Shown one piece after another: positions 61,903 to 64,000 of a stretch of DNA of 64,000 nt. Within the stretch, counting starts at the first letter, position 1. Every line of letters starts with the position of its first letter. Source of the stretch: Methylobacterium hispanicum (GTDB taxonomy: Bacteria > Pseudomonadota > Alphaproteobacteria > Rhizobiales > Beijerinckiaceae); assembly GCF_022179285.1 (NCBI RefSeq), contig NZ_BPQO01000022.1:1-64000 (forward strand), in the 5' to 3' direction. Position numbers and translations under genes: made by a program. The notes under the pieces were generated by a model that had not been told where the DNA came from, did not search any database, and worked only from the letters and a program-made list of their open reading frames with translations.

Positions 61903-62340
61903 TCACGGCGAGGGCGAGACGGAGGCCTCGACGTCGAACCCTGGATCGAGCAGGTGAGGATTCCCCGCGACCCATCGGTCGACCAAGTGCTCGGCCCGCC
62001 CGATGTCCAGCGGTCTGTCCGGATCGATCGTCAGGATCTTCGCGAGCACGACCACGTGCCCAGGCGGCGACAGGTCCTGGTGGGGCGACCAGATGTCGGT
62101 CTCGCTCGGATCCGAGACTTTCACGAGATAGAGGGTCGACGGCAGCGCGCCGACGCTCTCGTAGGCCAGCTGCCGGTCCCAATACGTGGGATTGTGCGTC
62201 GTATAGATGCCCTCGCCGGCGGCCTCGCCCCTGGCGCCGGCCGAGCTCGTCGTCCGCGTCTGCTTGGCGAATGAGAGTCCCGGCACGATGTCGGGCTCGA
62301 CTGATAGATGATACTGGAAGGCGGGGTCGCGGCGGTTCAT
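61903..62340 (-). CDS. Unknown 145-residue protein
   Basis: The product has FQYHLSVEPDIVPGLSFAKQT, GIYTTHNPTYWDRQL and STLYLVKV segments and an acidic C-terminus. The arrangement of aromatic and His residues suggests a compact alpha/beta domain. GAGGAG precedes the ATG. There is no export signal and no family match. Confidence 0.7.
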   Translation of the reverse strand: MNRRDPAFQYHLSVEPDIVPGLSFAKQTRTTSSAGARGEAAGEGIYTTHNPTYWDRQLAYESVGALPSTLYLVKVSDPSETDIWSPHQDLSPPGHVVVLAKILTIDPDRPLDIGRAEHLVDRWVAGNPHLLDPGFDVEASVSPSP

Positions 62341-62493
62341 GTGTCCGGTCTCCTCAGACAGCCCTCGGCGTCGGCGGCTCCGTGACTTCGGGCGGGGCGG
62401 GAACCCGGATGCGGGCCGATTCGAGCGCAGCCCCGCATGGTCGACGTGCCGCGCGTACCGCCACGCGATCCATGCTGGCGGGCTCGGCGTCGA

Positions 62494-63237
62494 TCAGGGG
62501 CGGGGACCGGCGGCAGCGGGCGAAGGCACCCGCTCCCAGGCGGCGTAGTCGACGGGATCGGGTCGCCCAAACCATGCATCGAAGAGGACGAGGATGGCCC
62601 TACGGTCCGAGGGCATGTCGGCGGAGCCGTAGTCCGATACCGGGTAGTCCTCGGGAACTTCGACCGCGTCCAGCACGGTCCCGATCGGCAGCCGTTCGCC
62701 GTCGCGCATGAGGACGGCACCGGGAAGATCTTCGCACGAGAGAGTGGACGGCACCGAGAAGGCGGCCATTTCCACGTGGTCGGTGCCGTCAGGCGGAAGG
62801 GTTCCGAAGTAGCGGCGCGATAACACGCTCACGGCGCGGCGCGACGAGGAGAGCTTATCCACGACGATCGTGCGGGGCAGGACGGTCTCCGCCGTCGACC
62901 GGGTGATCTCGACCGGGTCCGCGTAGCGCGCGTCGAAAGTCTCGACGGTGTCGAAACGGACCGGAACGAGCGGACCCATGCCCTCGAAGTCTCCCCAGGA
63001 CGGGCTGTCCGGACCGCTGTTGTACCAAGGCACGTCGGTCGCGAGCACGATCGCGGCCTGCCGAGGGTCGTCGAGCTCGAAGATCGAATCCTTCGCGTTG
63101 CCGCTGAGGGCGGTGCGCGTCTCCCCGCAGGCGTAGCTGTTCGGCCCGTTGACCTCCGTGGACAGCCGGACGAGCGCACCGGTCTCGGAGTGCCGGAACC
63201 CGTATCTGACCGTGGTCCGAGAGCTGCGTTCCGTCAT
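62494..63237 (-). CDS. Unknown 247-residue protein
   Basis: ATG 63237 was chosen over 63252 because GAAGGA sits before it. The product is beta-rich, beginning with TTVRYGFRHSETGALVRLS, and shows FDARYADPVEITRS in the middle and AILVLFDAWFG near the end. There is no signal or catalytic motif. It is part of a minus-strand series of unknown genes. Confidence 0.7.
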   Translation of the reverse strand: MTERSSRTTVRYGFRHSETGALVRLSTEVNGPNSYACGETRTALSGNAKDSIFELDDPRQAAIVLATDVPWYNSGPDSPSWGDFEGMGPLVPVRFDTVETFDARYADPVEITRSTAETVLPRTIVVDKLSSSRRAVSVLSRRYFGTLPPDGTDHVEMAAFSVPSTLSCEDLPGAVLMRDGERLPIGTVLDAVEVPEDYPVSDYGSADMPSDRRAILVLFDAWFGRPDPVDYAAWERVPSPAAAGPRP

Positions 63238-63306
63238 CGCCGTTCCTTCCATGAGGTCATTGTCGGTCGGCTCGGGATCCGGCGCAACCGGACAAGGGTC
63301 CTGGCG

Positions 63307-63996
63307 TCAAGGAACCGGAGACGGAACGACGTCCTCTCGTCGGTCCCGCCGTTCACGTCGAAGGTCGCGTATGCGTTCCTCGGTCGCCAGCTCGCAACGC
63401 CAGTCCGCCCTGAAGGACACGACCGTCTCGGCGTCGGTGAACACGGCGATGCAGTGCCAGCCCACGTCGGTCTCGCGCGCGAGCTTCCGGGCCACCCGGC
63501 CCTCGGCATGTGCCGCGAGCCACGCGGCGACGGCTTGGGGGTCGTCCACGAGGACGTCCGCCCGATACGTCGCGGCTCCTTTGTCGACGAAGCCCGGCAT
63601 CAAGGCTCCGTAGGCCAGGATGTTCCGGAACGTCCGGTACTCGCCGCCGCTCTGACAGCGTATGCGCCGCCTGTTGTCCGCGGCGCTGCCGTTCCCGTCC
63701 CAGAAGTAGGTCCACGTCATGGCGCCCGACGCGTCGCGCTTGCCTTCGACCGAGAAACGCCCCTTCTCCCGGCCCCCGGGGAAGTCCACGAGCAGACCGG
63801 CCGCGTCCCATGTGACGTCGCCCAAGACCGAGGCCCTGGCGTCGTAGCCGAAGGACCGCAGGACCCGCATCATGTTCCAAGTCGAGAGCGGGTCGGCCGC
63901 CACCTGTTCCGGTACGGGGACGCGCGCGCGCCGGACCTTCGGGTCCGGGTCGAAGTCCTGAGGCCGCGGCCTCTGGAAGGTCATCGCGGTCGTCAT
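63307..63996 (-). CDS. Unknown 229-residue protein at the window edge
   Basis: The open frame begins at ATG 63996, with an alternative at 63984; because it lies next to the window end, upstream starts cannot be judged. The product has WTYFWDGNGSAADNRRRI, TYRADVLVDDPQAVAAWLAAHAEG and an arginine-rich helical C-terminus (EERIRDLRRERRDRRED). No family was recognised. Confidence 0.65.
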   Translation of the reverse strand: MTTAMTFQRPRPQDFDPDPKVRRARVPVPEQVAADPLSTWNMMRVLRSFGYDARASVLGDVTWDAAGLLVDFPGGREKGRFSVEGKRDASGAMTWTYFWDGNGSAADNRRRIRCQSGGEYRTFRNILAYGALMPGFVDKGAATYRADVLVDDPQAVAAWLAAHAEGRVARKLARETDVGWHCIAVFTDAETVVSFRADWRCELATEERIRDLRRERRDRREDVVPSPVP

Positions 63997-64000
63997 GCAT

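Overview
This 64 kb window is high-GC, densely coded DNA from an alphaproteobacterium. The codon use, a CobT-type von Willebrand domain, an RpfG-like regulator and a gene-rich background full of unfamiliar short proteins suggest a Methylobacterium-like member of the Hyphomicrobiales. That assignment is inference; there is no rRNA or taxonomic marker here. A complete tRNA-Ala gene argues for a chromosome or chromid. The many lineage-restricted genes, orphan modification and repair genes and an insertion sequence give it an accessory character. No CRISPR array, integrase, replication origin or complete phage module is visible.

Layout. 1-3.9 kb: the 3' part of a large exported putative-Ig repeat protein, an RlpA-like lipoprotein and an orphan Vsr endonuclease. 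4.3-11 kb: a translationally coupled trio (unknown protein, metallophosphoesterase, GNAT-like protein), then small unknown and exported proteins. 11.2-14.6 kb: an HD-GYP regulator with a degenerate receiver domain, a possible uracil-DNA-glycosylase-like protein, a free-standing CobT-type VWA protein and tRNA-Ala(GGC). 14.7-19.8 kb: a membrane protein, two exported proteins (one ClpP-like) and a membrane-anchored pentapeptide-repeat protein. 19.9-24.3 kb: a 1472-residue fusion of a Cas4/Dna2-type Fe-S nuclease, a middle domain and an SF1B helicase.

24.5-32.5 kb holds a run of small orphan genes, including a SPOR-like protein, an SH3-like protein and a Cys-His-Asp protein. 32.7-47.9 kb is one gene for a 5054-residue exported protein with about 20 repeats of a two-domain unit and a C-terminal fibrinogen-like domain. 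48-54.6 kb carries more orphans, a second phosphoesterase, an exported paralogue of a 15.6 kb gene, a minimal DUF262 protein and DNA polymerase IV. An IS630-family element (55.3-56.3 kb) follows, then an orphan adenine methyltransferase, a coupled pair of acetyltransferases, an AT-richer island (about 60.25-61.25 kb) and a minus-strand series of unknown genes running to the end.

Two themes recur. The first is surface or periplasmic proteins: two giant repeat proteins, RlpA, SPOR-like, ClpP-like and several small exported proteins. The second is DNA metabolism or possible defence: Vsr, nuclease-helicase, DUF262, Pol IV, methyltransferase. No single complete known system can be assembled. The strongest candidates for new biology are the nuclease-helicase fusion, the HD-GYP/UDG-like/CobT-VWA cluster and the giant repeat protein.
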